Part shown: positions 35,603 to 47,032 of the stretch, in pieces
Layout of the letters: each line of letters opens with the position of its first letter
How positions within the stretch are numbered: the stretch's first letter is position 1
Assembly: GCF_023197165.1 (NCBI RefSeq)
Contig: NZ_JALPRD010000002.1
Location: forward strand, 248,001-312,000
DNA: 64,000 nt
Origin: Sphingopyxis sp. MSC1_008
GTDB lineage: Bacteria; Pseudomonadota; Alphaproteobacteria; Sphingomonadales; Sphingomonadaceae
Reading direction: 5' to 3'
Position numbers and translations under genes: made by a program
The notes under the pieces: model-generated
The model's database searches: none
Told to the model about the DNA's origin: nothing
What the model saw: the letters and a program-made list of their open reading frames with translations, nothing else

Positions 35603-36874
35603 CTACACCGACGCGTCGGCAACCTTGGCGAGCGAGGCGGCGATGGCGTCCCACACCTGCGCCAGCTCGTCCGCGGTGATGCAATAGGGCGGCATGACGT
35701 AGAGCGTGTTGCCGAGCGGGCGGAGGAGGACGCCGTGGTCGCGATAGAAGGCGATCAGGCGCGGGGCGAGGTTCGAGAGATAGCCTGCGTCCGGCACGAC
35801 GATGTCGAGCGCGGCGATGGTGCCGAGGCGGCGCGGATTGGCGACGCGCGGGTCTTGGCTGAGCAGCGACAGGTGCGCGGCCTGCGCGTCGGCGAGGGTG
35901 TCGATGCGTTGCTGGACGGGCTCGTCGCGGCAGATTTCGAGATTGGCGTTCGCGGCGGCGCAGGCGATCGGGTTCGCGGTGTAGCTCGACGAATGGTAGA
36001 AGGTTTTGGCGCGGTCGGTCGAGAAATGGGCTTCGAAGATCGGCTCGATGCAGAGGGTGACGGCGAGGGGGAGTGCGCCGCCGGTCAGGCCTTTCGACAG
36101 GCAGGCGATGTCGGGGATCACGCCCGCCTGATCGCAGGCGAAGCGCGTGCCGGTGCGGCCCCAGCCGGTCATCACCTCGTCGGCGATGAAGAGGACGCCG
36201 TGGCGCGCGCAGATCGCGCGCATCTCGGCGAGCACCCATGCGGGGTAGATGAGCATGCCGCCGGCGCCGAGGATGAGCGGTTCTACGATGAAGGCGGCCG
36301 GTTTGGCTGCGCAGGCGGCTTCGAGCGCGTCGAGCGTGGCTTGTTCGTGGCCTTCGTAAGGGAAAGGGATGGTGTCGACGTCGAAGAGCAGGGGCTGCCA
36401 GGCGCGGTTGTAGACGCCGCGTTCGCCGACCGACATCGTGCCGATCGTGTCGCCATGATAGCTGTGCTCGAGGACGAGAATGCGGCTGCGCGGCTCGCCG
36501 ATATTATACCAATAGCCGAGCGCCATCTTGAGCGCGACCTCGACGCTGGTCGATCCCGAGTCCGAGAAGAAGACGCGGGTCAGCGGATCGGGGGTGATGC
36601 GGATCAACTCGGCGGCGAGGCTTTCGGCGGGTTCGTGCGTCCAGCCGGCGAAGATGAGCTGGTCGAGCTTTTCGGTCTGGGCGCGGATTGCGGCCATGAT
36701 GCGCGGGTGCGCATGGCCGTGGGTGGTGACCCACCAGCTCGAGATGGCGTCGATCCAGCTTTGGCCGTCGGCGGCGTGGAGTTTGGCGTCTTTGGCGTGG
36801 CTTATCAGCGGGATGGGGTCGCCGAGGCCGTGCTGGGTGAAGGGGTGCCAGACGGGGGAGGTGAGGGTGCTCAT
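35603..36874 (-). CDS. bioA: Adenosylmethionine--8-amino-7-oxononanoate aminotransferase
   Basis: A 423-residue PLP enzyme of biotin synthesis (KAPA to DAPA). The PLP lysine is Lys261 in PDIACLSKGLTGG; GSTSVEVALKMALGYW and HSYHGDTIGTMSVGERG are family motifs. It is the last gene of the minus-strand run bioF-bioD-bioA. A palindromic repeat lies between bioD and bioA. The other biotin genes (bioB, bioC) are not in the window. Confidence 0.96.
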   Translation of the reverse strand: MSTLTSPVWHPFTQHGLGDPIPLISHAKDAKLHAADGQSWIDAISSWWVTTHGHAHPRIMAAIRAQTEKLDQLIFAGWTHEPAESLAAELIRITPDPLTRVFFSDSGSTSVEVALKMALGYWYNIGEPRSRILVLEHSYHGDTIGTMSVGERGVYNRAWQPLLFDVDTIPFPYEGHEQATLDALEAACAAKPAAFIVEPLILGAGGMLIYPAWVLAEMRAICARHGVLFIADEVMTGWGRTGTRFACDQAGVIPDIACLSKGLTGGALPLAVTLCIEPIFEAHFSTDRAKTFYHSSSYTANPIACAAANANLEICRDEPVQQRIDTLADAQAAHLSLLSQDPRVANPRRLGTIAALDIVVPDAGYLSNLAPRLIAFYRDHGVLLRPLGNTLYVMPPYCITADELAQVWDAIAASLAKVADASV

Positions 36875-36920
36875 GGCGTGCTCTATACCCCTTCGTTATT
36901 CCCGCGAAAGACGTAACCCC

Positions 36921-36988
36921 GTGCACCCCGGCGAAAGCCGGGGCCCACGGCAACGTCGCGCTGGGCCCCGGCTTTCGCCGGGGTGCAC
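36921..36988. repeat. REP-like inverted repeat pair within the bio operon
   Basis: GTGCACCCCGGCGAAAGCCG and CGGCTTTCGCCGGGGTGCAC are exact mirror images, so the whole forms one long hairpin between bioD and bioA. It is the most perfect copy of the CCCCGGCGAAAGCCGGGG family in the window. Confidence 0.88.
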
Positions 36989-36995
36989 GATGTGG

Positions 36996-37604
36996 CTAGC
37001 GGAAATCCGATCGATCGAAGTTTGCGCTGAATGCGGCGGCGAGCGTTTCGCTGGTCAGCGGATCGATGATCGGCAGGCGGCCCAGGCGGCGGACGCCGCT
37101 GATCTGCGCTATTGTCGCCTCGCTGTCCTCCACCGCATCGCCGAGGAACGCGAGGCCGTGGATCGGGACGCCGCGCGACTTCAGCGCTTCGATCGTGAGA
37201 AGGCTGTGGTTGATCGTGCCGAGCGCGGTGCGCGCGCAGATGATGACGGGGACCTGCCAGTTCGCGAACAGGTCGGCGTAGAGGGTGGTGCGCGTGACGG
37301 GGACGAGCGCGCCGCCGGCGCCTTCGACGATGAGGTCGCCGAGTGGCGGGGCGAGCGTTTCAATGTCGATGTTAACGCCGTCAATTTCGGCGGCGAGATG
37401 CGGCGAGGCGGGGGTGACGAGGCGCCAGGCTTCGGGGCGGACCGGCACGCCCGCGAGGCGCGCGACCACCTCGCTGTCGGTCTCCTCTTCGAGCCCCGAC
37501 TGGATCGGTTTCCAGTAGGATGTGCCGGTCGCCTGCGCCAAGGCGGCGGAAAAGATGGTTTTTCCGATGCCGGTGTCGGTGCCGGTGACGACGAAGCGCG
37601 TCAT
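36996..37604 (-). CDS. bioD: Dethiobiotin synthase
   Basis: A 202-residue P-loop enzyme that carboxylates DAPA. The nucleotide site is [11 protein letters not shown] (Lys15), followed by [20 protein letters not shown], and [12 protein letters not shown] is the second family motif. The start overlaps the bioF stop by 4 bases (ATGA). Confidence 0.95.
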   Translation of the reverse strand: MTRFVVTGTDTGIGKTIFSAALAQATGTSYWKPIQSGLEEETDSEVVARLAGVPVRPEAWRLVTPASPHLAAEIDGVNIDIETLAPPLGDLIVEGAGGALVPVTRTTLYADLFANWQVPVIICARTALGTINHSLLTIEALKSRGVPIHGLAFLGDAVEDSEATIAQISGVRRLGRLPIIDPLTSETLAAAFSANFDRSDFR

Positions 37605-38737
37605 GCCGCGGCCATTGCCGCGGCAAGCGCGTCGGCCATATTGTCGATGTTAGCTTCGTCAACATTGAGTGTGATCGCGATGCGCAGGCGCGCGGTGCCC
37701 TGCGCCACGGTCGGCGGGCGGATGCCGCGGATGTCGAAACCGGCGCCCTGCAATTGGCCCGCGATGCGCATCGTGCGGTCGTTGTCGCCGATGATCACGG
37801 GCAGGATCTGCGTGCCGCTGGCCGGGATGCCGAGCGGCACGAGACGCTCGGCGGCGTGGCGGACGAGGGCGTGGAGGCGCGCCTGGCGTTCGGGCTCGTT
37901 CGCGACGATCTCGATCGCCTGACGGACGAGCCACGCCATCAAGGGCGAGGGCGCGGTCGAGAAGATGAAGGGGCGGCCGCGGTTGACGAGGAAATCGGTG
38001 GCGATCGCGGGGGCGCAGAGCAGCGCCCCCTCAGCGCCGAGCGCCTTGCCGCAGGTATGGAGGGTGATCAAATTGTCACGGCGCGCGAGGCCGTGCGCGA
38101 GGCCGGTGCCGCCGGGGCCGAACACGCCGGTCGCGTGCGCTTCGTCGACGATGAGCACGGCGTCGTGGCGGTCGGCGACCGCGGCGAGATCGGCGAGCGG
38201 GGCGCGGTCGCCGTCCATGCTGTAGAGGCTTTCGACCGCGATCCACGGGGTTCCGGCGCCGCCGCCGGCGCGCCAGCGCGCGATGATGTCTTCGAACGCC
38301 TGCGCATCATTGTGCGCGGCGGCGATGGTGCCCGCGCGGCCGAGCTTCATGCCGTCGTGCGCGCTCGCGTGGATCAGCTCGTCGTGGACGACGAGGTCGC
38401 CGCGCTGGGGGAGCGCCGCGAACAACGCGGCGTTGGCGGCGAAGCCGGTCGGGAAGAAAAGCGCGGCCTCGCTGCCATAGTGGCGCGCGGCGTGGGCTTC
38501 GAGCGCCTCATGCTCGGCGTGGTTGCCGCGGAGCAGGCGCGAGCCGCCCGAGCCCGCGGGAAGGCCGCGTTCGATGCCCGCGGCGAGTGCGTCGCGGAGG
38601 GCTTCGCTATCGGCGAGGCCTAGATAGTCGTTCGAGGCGAAATCGCGACCCGCGCGCGGTGCGAGGGTACGGCGGCGGCTGTCATGCGCGAGCGCCGCGA
38701 GATCGGCGTGGTGGGCGGTGAAGGGAGAGTTGGTCAT
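37601..38737 (-). CDS. bioF: 8-amino-7-oxononanoate synthase
   Basis: A 378-residue PLP enzyme of the alpha-oxoamine synthase family: [53 protein letters not shown] and the PLP lysine Lys231 in [13 protein letters not shown]. It is the first gene of the local biotin run. A single REP-like half unit lies just upstream (38757-38781). Confidence 0.95.
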   Translation of the reverse strand: MTNSPFTAHHADLAALAHDSRRRTLAPRAGRDFASNDYLGLADSEALRDALAAGIERGLPAGSGGSRLLRGNHAEHEALEAHAARHYGSEAALFFPTGFAANAALFAALPQRGDLVVHDELIHASAHDGMKLGRAGTIAAAHNDAQAFEDIIARWRAGGGAGTPWIAVESLYSMDGDRAPLADLAAVADRHDAVLIVDEAHATGVFGPGGTGLAHGLARRDNLITLHTCGKALGAEGALLCAPAIATDFLVNRGRPFIFSTAPSPLMAWLVRQAIEIVANEPERQARLHALVRHAAERLVPLGIPASGTQILPVIIGDNDRTMRIAGQLQGAGFDIRGIRPPTVAQGTARLRIAITLNVDEANIDNMADALAAAMAAA

Positions 38738-38756
38738 TCTGTCCTATCCTTCGTCA

Positions 38757-38781
38757 TTCCCGTTTTCGCGGGAAAGACGAT
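38757..38781. repeat. Single REP-like unit, TTCCCGTTTTCGCGGGAA type
   Basis: TCGTCATTCCCGTTTTCGCG and following GGAAAGACGA form one palindrome between bioF and the DUF6151 gene. A similar half unit is at about 36893-36912. Confidence 0.6.
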
Positions 38782-38785
38782 GTTT

Positions 38786-39415
38786 CTAAGTGGGGTCGAG
38801 GCCCGCGTTGGTTCGACGCCCTTCCAGCGCCTGCCGTTCTTCGCCGGTTAGCCGGTGCGGGGTGGCGATCGGTTCGAGGGTCTTTGCGTCGAAGAGCGCC
38901 GATCGCCGCCGCTCGCCCGAGACGATGTCATTGATCGCGCGCGTGAAAAAGCGCCGCATCAAGGAGACCATGCTCATTTTGGGCAGGTGGCTCGCGTCGC
39001 CGGTCGCGTCCTGCGTGAAGAGATGGCCGCGCAGCGGGCCGAGGAGCCGTTCGCGCGCTGCCGGATCGCAGGCGGCGGTCAGGATCGTGATGAAGGGGAG
39101 TTTGCCGTTCTTGAACGTGTTGAACAGCGGCGTGCGGCAGCAGGCGGCATACCAGCGCAGCGTCGGCGCGTCGGTCAGGTGGAGGCAGGCAAGCTGCTCA
39201 CGGCCGGTGTCGAGCCGCATATTCGCGCAGCGCGTCTGATAGAGCGCGGTGCCGCCGTGCGCGTCGAGCAGGCGTTCGGCGTGGCCTAGATGGTGGGTGA
39301 GGTCCTGGCAATCGGTGCAGTGGCAGACGACATGGTCGCCCCGATCCGGGCCGACGCCGCGCATCGTTCCGGTGACGGTTCCGCAGTCGCAGGCGAAGGA
39401 GAGGTCGGATGTCAT
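38786..39415 (-). CDS. DUF6151 / Gfa-like zinc protein
   Basis: A 209-residue protein with a Cys-rich first half: FACDCGTVTGTM, then CHCTDCQDLTHHLG and ACLHLTD and AACCRTPLFNTF, as in the glutathione-dependent formaldehyde-activating (Gfa) zinc fold and its DUF6151 relatives. Function unknown. It is the gene downstream of ilvC with 39 bp between them. Confidence 0.78.
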   Translation of the reverse strand: MTSDLSFACDCGTVTGTMRGVGPDRGDHVVCHCTDCQDLTHHLGHAERLLDAHGGTALYQTRCANMRLDTGREQLACLHLTDAPTLRWYAACCRTPLFNTFKNGKLPFITILTAACDPAARERLLGPLRGHLFTQDATGDASHLPKMSMVSLMRRFFTRAINDIVSGERRRSALFDAKTLEPIATPHRLTGEERQALEGRRTNAGLDPT

Positions 39416-39454
39416 GATCCGGCCCTAGCTCCTCGCCCGCGACTGGGGAAGCGA

Positions 39455-41135
<1,681 letters not shown>

Positions 41136-41140
41136 GTGAT

Positions 41141-42895
41141 TTACACCAGTGCCTTGGCTTCGTCGTCCATCGTGCCGGTGACATCGCTCGGCTGGAGGAG
41201 CATTTCGGTGTGCGCGGCGCCCGACGGGATCATCGGGAAACAGTTGGCGAGCTGCGCGACGCGGCAGTCGACGATCACCGGACCCGGGGTCTCGATCATC
41301 GTCTTGATGCCGTCCTCGAGCTGGCCCAGATTGTCGATGCGCAGGCCCGTCCATCCATAAGCGTCGGCGAGCTTCACGAAATCGGGCAGGCTGTCCGAAT
41401 AGCTGTTCGAATAGCGGCTTTCATAGGTCAGTTCCTGCCACTGGCGGACCATCCCCATCCATTCATTGTTGAGGATGAAGATCTTCACCGGCAGGCGGTA
41501 CTGGCTGACCGTGCCCATTTCCTGGATGTTCATCTGCAAGCTGGCTTCGCCCGCGATGCAGATGACGAGGCGGTCGGGGTGCGCGATCTGCGCGCCGACC
41601 GAAGCGGGGAAGCCGTAGCCCATCGTGCCGAGCCCGCCGCTGGTGAGCCAGCGGTTGGGCGCCGCGAAGCCGAAATGTTGCGCCGCCCACATCTGGTGCT
41701 GGCCGACCTCGGTCGTGATGATCGGGTCGAGCCCGCGCGTCGCGTCGAACAGCGCCTTCACCGCGCGCTGCGGCATGATTTCGGCGCCGGCTTCCTTCTT
41801 TTCGGGGAAGTCGAGGCAGCGCGTCGCACGCCAGCCGTCGATGCGGCGCCACCATTCGCCAAGGTCGCGGCCGTTGTGGCCCGCCGCCTGCCAGCCCGCG
41901 ATGATCGCGTCGAGCGCGCGGCCGGCGTCGCCGACGACCGCGAGGTCGACGGGGATGATCTTGTTGATCGAGCTGCGGTCGATATCGATGTGGATCTTCT
42001 TCGAATCGGGCGAGAAGGCGTCGAGACGCCCCGTCACGCGGTCGTCGAAGCGCGCGCCGACCGCGATGATCAGGTCGGCGCGGTTCATCGCCATATTCGC
42101 CTCGTAGGTGCCGTGCATGCCGAGCATGCCGAGCCATTTGTCGTCGTCCGACGGGAAGGCGCCGAGGCCCATCAAGGTCGAGGTGACCGGCGCGCCGGTG
42201 AGCGCGACGAGCTGACGCAGCGCTGCGCTCGCATCGGGGCCGGCGTTGATCACGCCGCCGCCGGTGTAGAAGATCGGGCGCTCGGACGCGGCGATCATCG
42301 CGACGGCTTCGGCAATCGCGTCGGCGTCGGGTTCGACCTGCGGGCGATAGCTTTTGTGCGCGATCTTTTCGGGGATCACATATTGGCCCGTCGCGACCTG
42401 CACATTCTTCGGGATGTCGATCACGACCGGGCCGGGGCGGCCGTGCGTCGCGATATGGAACGCCTCGTGCATGATCGGGCCGAGACGGTCGGGGTCCATC
42501 ACCAGATAATTATGCTTGGTGCAGTGGCGCGTGATGCCGACGGTGTCGCATTCCTGGAACGCGTCGGTGCCGATCAGTGCGGTCGACACCTGCCCCGTCA
42601 GCACGACCATCGGAATGGAGTCGAGCAAGGCGTCGGTGATGCCGGTGACGGCGTTGGTCGCGCCGGGGCCCGAGGTGACGAGCACGACGCCAGGCTTGCC
42701 GGTCGAGCGCGCATAACCCTCGGCCGCGTGCGTTGCCGCCTGTTCGTGGCGGACGAGGATGTGCTTGATCGTCGGGTGTTTGTAGAGCGCGTCATAGATG
42801 GGAAGGACCGCGCCGCCCGGATAGCCGAACACCGTGTCGACCCCGAGGTCGACCAGCGCCTGAACCACCATGTCGGCACCACTCATTTCCGTCAC
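41141..42895 (-). CDS. ilvB: Acetolactate synthase large (catalytic) subunit
   Basis: A 584-residue ThDP enzyme: GYPGGAVLPIYDAL, the catalytic Glu in VRHEQAATHAAEGYAR, and the ThDP motif IAGEASLQMNIQEMGTVSQY. It makes acetolactate for Val/Leu and acetohydroxybutyrate for Ile. The GTG at 42895 has AAGGAG 8 bases upstream; an ATG three codons in is the alternative. An intrinsic terminator lies 26-45 bases before the start, so read-through is needed to express it. Confidence 0.96.
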   Translation of the reverse strand: MTEMSGADMVVQALVDLGVDTVFGYPGGAVLPIYDALYKHPTIKHILVRHEQAATHAAEGYARSTGKPGVVLVTSGPGATNAVTGITDALLDSIPMVVLTGQVSTALIGTDAFQECDTVGITRHCTKHNYLVMDPDRLGPIMHEAFHIATHGRPGPVVIDIPKNVQVATGQYVIPEKIAHKSYRPQVEPDADAIAEAVAMIAASERPIFYTGGGVINAGPDASAALRQLVALTGAPVTSTLMGLGAFPSDDDKWLGMLGMHGTYEANMAMNRADLIIAVGARFDDRVTGRLDAFSPDSKKIHIDIDRSSINKIIPVDLAVVGDAGRALDAIIAGWQAAGHNGRDLGEWWRRIDGWRATRCLDFPEKKEAGAEIMPQRAVKALFDATRGLDPIITTEVGQHQMWAAQHFGFAAPNRWLTSGGLGTMGYGFPASVGAQIAHPDRLVICIAGEASLQMNIQEMGTVSQYRLPVKIFILNNEWMGMVRQWQELTYESRYSNSYSDSLPDFVKLADAYGWTGLRIDNLGQLEDGIKTMIETPGPVIVDCRVAQLANCFPMIPSGAAHTEMLLQPSDVTGTMDDEAKALV

Positions 42896-42981
42896 GACAA
42901 AACTCCTTCCAACACAAAAAGGCAGCGCCTTGTGCGCTGCAACAGGGTGCGGGCAATAGGTGTATGATTCTATCCTGTCAA
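42896..42981 (-). promoter_or_regulatory. ilvB leader with attenuator-like terminator
   Basis: On the minus strand TTGACA (42976-42981) and TATTGC (42953-42958) are 17 bases apart and make a good promoter, overlapping the end of miaA. The predicted transcript then meets GCAGCGC-loop-GCGCTGC (42922-42940) followed by CTTTTT, and 14 bases later AAGGAG and the ilvB GTG. There is no room for a promoter after the hairpin, so it reads as an attenuator, or the miaA terminator that ilvB must read through. Confidence 0.6.
42915..42940 (-). terminator. Intrinsic terminator between miaA and ilvB
   Basis: A 7-bp GC-rich stem with a 5-base loop, then CTTTTTG, read on the minus strand. Confidence 0.75.
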
Positions 42982-43944
42982 CAGCTTATCACGTAATATT
43001 ATTGCTAATTCTTTGATAGAATCGACGTTTAATGACTCGGTGTGGCGCGGCCAGTCGGCGGGCGGCTGGTTGCGGAACCACGTATATTGGCGCTTTGCAT
43101 ATTGGCGGGTCGCTGCTTGGGTGAGGTCAAGTGCTTCGGCGCGGGTGATGTCGCCGCTGAGGTGGCTTGCGATCTGGGGGACGCCGATCGCGCGCATCGC
43201 GGGGAGGTCGGGGTCGAGGCCGCGCGCGAGCAGGGCTTCGGCCTCTTCGATCGCGCCGCGGTCGAACATTTGGACAAGGCGCGCGTCGCAGCGATCGCGC
43301 AGCCAATCGCGCGGGGGCAGGAGGATTAGCGGGGCGAGGGCGATGTCGTCGGCGATGCCCCCCGCAATTGCTTGCTGCCAGTCGGCGAGGGTGCGGCCGG
43401 TCGAGCGCACGACTTCGAGTGCGCGCGCGACACGCGTGGTGTCGGCGGGGTTGAGGCGCGCGGCGGCATCGGGATCGGCGGCGGCGAGCGCGGCGTGCGC
43501 GTCGGCGACGGGGAGCGCGCGGACCGCCTCGCGAATGTCGGGATCGATTTCGGGCACGGGGGCGATGCCGTGGAGCAACGTGCGCATGTGGAGGCCGGTG
43601 CCGCCGACGAGGATCGGAACCTGCCCCGCGGCGTGAGCGTCGGCGATGACCCCGCGCGCCTCGTCGGCCCAGCGCACGGCATTATGCGCATCGGCCGCGT
43701 CGATATGGCCGAAGAGGCGATGGGGTATGCCGTCCATCTCCGCGTCGGTCGGGCGCGCCGAGAGGATGCTAAGGTCGGCATAGACCTGGCTCGCGTCGGC
43801 GTTGACGACGAGCGCGTCGCGGCCTGTCCCGCAAAGAGATTTTGCGAGCGCAACCGCCAAAGCGCTCTTGCCGCTGGCGGTGGGTCCGGCGATAAGTGCC
43901 ACGGGAGGCCGCGTCCTGGCGGTCGAGAAAGAAGGAGATGCCAT
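42970..43944 (-). CDS. miaA: tRNA dimethylallyltransferase
   Basis: A 324-residue enzyme that prenylates A37 of tRNAs reading UNN codons. It has the P-loop [45 protein letters not shown] and the C-terminal [15 protein letters not shown]. The ATG at 43944 shares two bases with the divergent serB ATG. A GTG 14 codons in (43902), right before the P-loop, is an alternative that would separate the starts. Neither has a clear ribosome site. Confidence 0.92.
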   Translation of the reverse strand: MASPSFSTARTRPPVALIAGPTASGKSALAVALAKSLCGTGRDALVVNADASQVYADLSILSARPTDAEMDGIPHRLFGHIDAADAHNAVRWADEARGVIADAHAAGQVPILVGGTGLHMRTLLHGIAPVPEIDPDIREAVRALPVADAHAALAAADPDAAARLNPADTTRVARALEVVRSTGRTLADWQQAIAGGIADDIALAPLILLPPRDWLRDRCDARLVQMFDRGAIEEAEALLARGLDPDLPAMRAIGVPQIASHLSGDITRAEALDLTQAATRQYAKRQYTWFRNQPPADWPRHTESLNVDSIKELAIILRDKLLTG

Positions 43945-44827
43945 GTTCGTCGCGACGCTGATAGCAGCAGGAAAGCTGACCGACGAGGTGGTTCGCGAAG
44001 GGATCGACCGGCTCGCCGCGACGGGGCACGATGTCGGCGCCCCGCATTGGATCGACGAGCATGACGCGGCCGACATCGTATTTCACGGCAGCCTGGTGAG
44101 CGCGCGTAAGGAATTGGCGCTGATGGACCATGGCTCGCTCGATATCGTCGTCCAGCCGCTGGGCGACCGGACGAAGAAGCTGATCATCGCCGATATGGAT
44201 TCGACGATGATCACCGTCGAATGCATCGACGAACTCGCCGATTATGCAGGGCTGAAGCCGCAGATCGCGGCGATCACCGAACGGGCTATGAAGGGCGAAC
44301 TCGATTTCCGCGCCGCGCTGGAGGAGCGCGTCGGGCTGCTCGCGGGGATGCCGGAATCGACTTTGGTTGAGTGCCGGATGGAACGCGTGCGGCTGACGCG
44401 CGGGGCGCGGACGCTGGTCCAGACGATGAAGGCGCATGGCGCGTACTCGATCCTGATTTCGGGCGGCTTCACCGCCTTTGCCGGGCCGGTGGGCGAGGCG
44501 ATCGGGTTCGACAAGGTCGTCGCGAACGAGCTGGAGATCGCGGGCGGCAAGCTGACCGGCAAGGTGCGCGAGCCGATCGTCGACAGCGCGACGAAGCTGG
44601 AGACGCTGAAGGCCGAGGCCGCGAAGCACGGACTGCCGCTCGCCGAGACGCTGGCGGTCGGCGACGGCGCGAACGATATTCCGATGATTACCTCGGCGGG
44701 GCTGGGGATCGGCTATTATCCGCACCCCGCCGCGGGCGAGGCGGCGGCGGCGGTGATCCGGCATCATGACCTGACGGCCTTGTTGTGGGCGCAGGGTTAT
44801 CCGCGGCGGAGCTGGGTGCTGGGGTAG
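43943..44827 (+). CDS. serB: Phosphoserine phosphatase
   Basis: A 294-residue HAD-family enzyme for the last step of serine synthesis. The nucleophile motif is [14 protein letters not shown], with [13 protein letters not shown] (motif II), and [12 protein letters not shown] (motif IV) near the end. The N-terminal ~80 residues are the ACT-like region. GAAGGAG lies 5 bases before the ATG at 43943. Confidence 0.95.
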   Translation: MFVATLIAAGKLTDEVVREGIDRLAATGHDVGAPHWIDEHDAADIVFHGSLVSARKELALMDHGSLDIVVQPLGDRTKKLIIADMDSTMITVECIDELADYAGLKPQIAAITERAMKGELDFRAALEERVGLLAGMPESTLVECRMERVRLTRGARTLVQTMKAHGAYSILISGGFTAFAGPVGEAIGFDKVVANELEIAGGKLTGKVREPIVDSATKLETLKAEAAKHGLPLAETLAVGDGANDIPMITSAGLGIGYYPHPAAGEAAAAVIRHHDLTALLWAQGYPRRSWVLG

Positions 44828-44844
44828 GGCGGAAACCTCTCCGC

Positions 44845-45840
44845 TCAGCGAAATGGATGATATTTCCCGTCGAGCGTTTGGTTGGAAATGAATGCGCGAT
44901 ACAGGCGTGCGTCGAACTGGTCGGTAAAGATCATCGGTCGCGCGTCCCGCCGCAGGTAAAATCCGCCCTCGTTCCACGCGACATTGAGCAGGCCAGAATA
45001 GCGGGCGAAGGCAAGCTGCGTTTGCATCGCCGCCGTCCGCGCAGGCTTTGCCGTGTCGCGGACAGAGAGGCGGCGGATATAGACGTCGGCGGCATCGGCG
45101 GGCCGCGGCGCAACGGTTTCAAACTTCAGGACGAGACGATCCTTGGGCAAGCCTTCGTCGGTTGGGTGGGCGCAATAATCCTTGAAGCTGGTCCCGGCGC
45201 AATCGGGACCGTCGAGGCCGACCCGGAAATTCTGGGCTGCGGCTTCGCCGCCGGCCGGACCGTCGCCCTTCGGAAAGGTTCGCGTGACCGAATCCGCGCG
45301 GCCGAAGGTCATGAGGTCGAGACATTCGCCGCTGCAGCTAATCGTAAAACCGCCGATCCGCGGCGTTTCGCTGGCGAGTTCGATGGCGCGGCCGACGCCG
45401 GACGGGAACGCGCCGTCGCGTGACTTGTAAACCGTGGCGAGGCGCTTTTCCTCAAGGCTGTTCAGGATCATGGGGATGCCGAGGAAGATCGCTGCCGTGA
45501 CGAGCCCGGCCGAGAGCATGCGGGCTTTGGTCGGCACGCGGCGCAGGCACAAGCCGAGGACCAGGAGGCAGGTCGGGATGCCGAGAATAACGCCCCACGA
45601 TGCGATGACTCCCGCGACCAAAAAATAGATCAGGATGGCGCCGCTGAGGGCGAAGAGCCACGCGTCGGTTTCCGAACGGATGGGAGGTTCCAGCGATTGC
45701 CCGGAGCCCGACACGATCCAGACGATCGTGATCGCCCAAAGTGATCCGGCTATAAGGGCGAGGATCAGTAAATCCTTGGGCCAGCCCTGGGGCAGCAACC
45801 TTGATTTAGGAGGAGTTGATCCGGGCACGTTGGACGGCAT
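44845..45840 (-). CDS. Membrane protein of unknown function
   Basis: A 331-residue protein with about four hydrophobic segments in the first ~130 residues ([40 protein letters not shown], then two more) followed by a soluble domain of about 200 residues with four Cys ([23 protein letters not shown]). I do not recognise it. The ATG at 45840 is the first that gives a normal N-terminus; the frame continues further upstream without a sensible start. It ends 18 bp from serB, on the opposite strand. Confidence 0.68.
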   Translation of the reverse strand: MPSNVPGSTPPKSRLLPQGWPKDLLILALIAGSLWAITIVWIVSGSGQSLEPPIRSETDAWLFALSGAILIYFLVAGVIASWGVILGIPTCLLVLGLCLRRVPTKARMLSAGLVTAAIFLGIPMILNSLEEKRLATVYKSRDGAFPSGVGRAIELASETPRIGGFTISCSGECLDLMTFGRADSVTRTFPKGDGPAGGEAAAQNFRVGLDGPDCAGTSFKDYCAHPTDEGLPKDRLVLKFETVAPRPADAADVYIRRLSVRDTAKPARTAAMQTQLAFARYSGLLNVAWNEGGFYLRRDARPMIFTDQFDARLYRAFISNQTLDGKYHPFR

Positions 45841-45948
45841 AAGATTTCCATGGATGTAGCCGCCTTTCCGGGCGGCGGGACGCGAAAATATTCTCGACCA
45901 AACAACATTATATTCGGTAAACTCGGCGGAAATTTCCTGGAGCGTTGC

Positions 45949-46299
45949 ATGGCCGGACATCGCATCTATTCGATCAGCGTCGCGAGCGTTTATCCGCATT
46001 ATATCGCCAAGGCGGAGAAGAAGGGGCGCACGAAGGCGGAGGTCGACGAGATTATTCGCTGGCTGACCGGGTATAGTCAGACGGCGCTCGAGGGCGAGCT
46101 GGCGAAGGGCACCACTTTCGAGGATTTCTTTGGCCGAGCGCCGAAGCTGAACCCGGCGCGCGAACTGATCACCGGGGTGATCTGCGGCATCCGGGTCGAA
46201 AATATCGAAGAGCCGCTGATGCGCGAGTTGCGATATTTGGACAAGCTGATCGACGAACTCGCGCGCGGGAAGAAGATGGAGAAGATTTTGCGGAGTTAG
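45949..46299 (+). CDS. DUF2200 family protein
   Basis: A 116-residue soluble basic protein that is the full DUF2200 domain: [39 protein letters not shown] and [20 protein letters not shown]. Function unknown. GGAG lies about 7 bases before the ATG at 45949; an earlier in-frame start adds an unrelated tail. Confidence 0.85.
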   Translation: MAGHRIYSISVASVYPHYIAKAEKKGRTKAEVDEIIRWLTGYSQTALEGELAKGTTFEDFFGRAPKLNPARELITGVICGIRVENIEEPLMRELRYLDKLIDELARGKKMEKILRS

Positions 46300-46330
46300 G
46301 TGGGTTCGGCCGCGCGCTGCTTCGTCAATC

Positions 46331-46406
46331 ATCGTCACCCCGGACTTGATCCGGGGCCTGCCTTTTTGAAGGAAAAGGCGGATCCCGGGTCAGGCCCGGG
46401 ATGACT
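46331..46406. repeat. REP-like inverted repeat pair, CCCCGGACTTGATCCGGGG type
   Basis: ATCGTCACCCCGGACTTGAT followed by CCGGGGCC faces TCCCGGGTCAGGCCCGGGAT. It lies between convergent genes. Confidence 0.85.
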
Positions 46407-46449
46407 GAAGTGGGTGATAAAAAGGCAACTTCCTGCCCCAATGCCGTCC

Positions 46450-46905
46450 TCAATCCTCGATCGGCGGCGCACCGGCCTCGGCAAAGCCCGTATCCGCGAG
46501 GCGCTTCAGCGCGGCGGCATATTTTGCGGTGTCGAGATAGGGATGCAAGCTGACGATCTTGCCCCAGCGCAGGCGGATGATGTGGACGCCGTCGTTGACG
46601 TAGCTGGTGTCGCCGTCGGCCATCACTGCGCGGTCGCGCCATTCGATCACCGCGGTCGTGTCCCACGGCGGGCCGCTCGACGCGATATGCTTGATGTCGA
46701 ACTTGAGGACGGGGTGGACCGCGAACAGGCGCTGGAACCAGGTGCGGAGGCCGGCCTTGGTGTGGCGGGTGCCGCCGAGCGCATGATCGCCGGGGAAGAT
46801 ATGTTCGAAGCGGTCGGCCATGCCGCCGAGCGCGGACTGCCAGTCGCCGCGGCTGAGCCCTTCGAAGATCTTGCGGACCTGACGGCGAACGATGAAGTGA
46901 TACAC
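46450..46905 (-). CDS. SnoaL/NTF2-like protein
   Basis: A 151-residue cone-fold protein: VRKIFEGLSRGDWQSALGGM, the EHIFPGDHALGGTRHTKAGL loop and WRDRAVMADGDTSYVNDGVH with LRWGKIVSLHPYLDT. Members act as isomerases, hydrolases or lipid carriers; the activity here is unknown. The GTG at 46905 is chosen because AGGAG lies 7 bases upstream; the frame continues to a TTG at 46953 without a ribosome site. Two palindromic operators precede it. Confidence 0.83.
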   Translation of the reverse strand: MYHFIVRRQVRKIFEGLSRGDWQSALGGMADRFEHIFPGDHALGGTRHTKAGLRTWFQRLFAVHPVLKFDIKHIASSGPPWDTTAVIEWRDRAVMADGDTSYVNDGVHIIRLRWGKIVSLHPYLDTAKYAAALKRLADTGFAEAGAPPIED

Positions 46906-46922
46906 GCGATTTCTCCTGCCAG

Positions 46923-46980
46923 TGTTTACGACGTTAACATTGATGCCGTTCAAATGGGATCGATGTTTACGATGTCAACA
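46923..46980. promoter_or_regulatory. Paired operator upstream of the SnoaL-like gene
   Basis: Two 17-bp near-palindromes, TGTTTACGACGTTAACA (46923-46939) and TGTTTACGATGTCAACA (46964-46980), are 41 bp apart, close to four helical turns. The distal one overlaps TTGACA of a minus-strand promoter; the proximal one lies just before the ribosome site. The form suits a TetR-type repressor, but no such gene is in the window. Confidence 0.65.
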
Positions 46981-47032
46981 CTGGTAGGAAAATTTATGCG
47001 GACGCGGCGCTTCGGCGCGGGCGCGGCTTGCT

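Noticed and set aside
35560..38760. Riboswitch or leader control of the biotin genes
   Set aside because: The spaces before bioF, bioD and bioA hold only REP-like units or are too short. No leader peptide or riboswitch core was seen.
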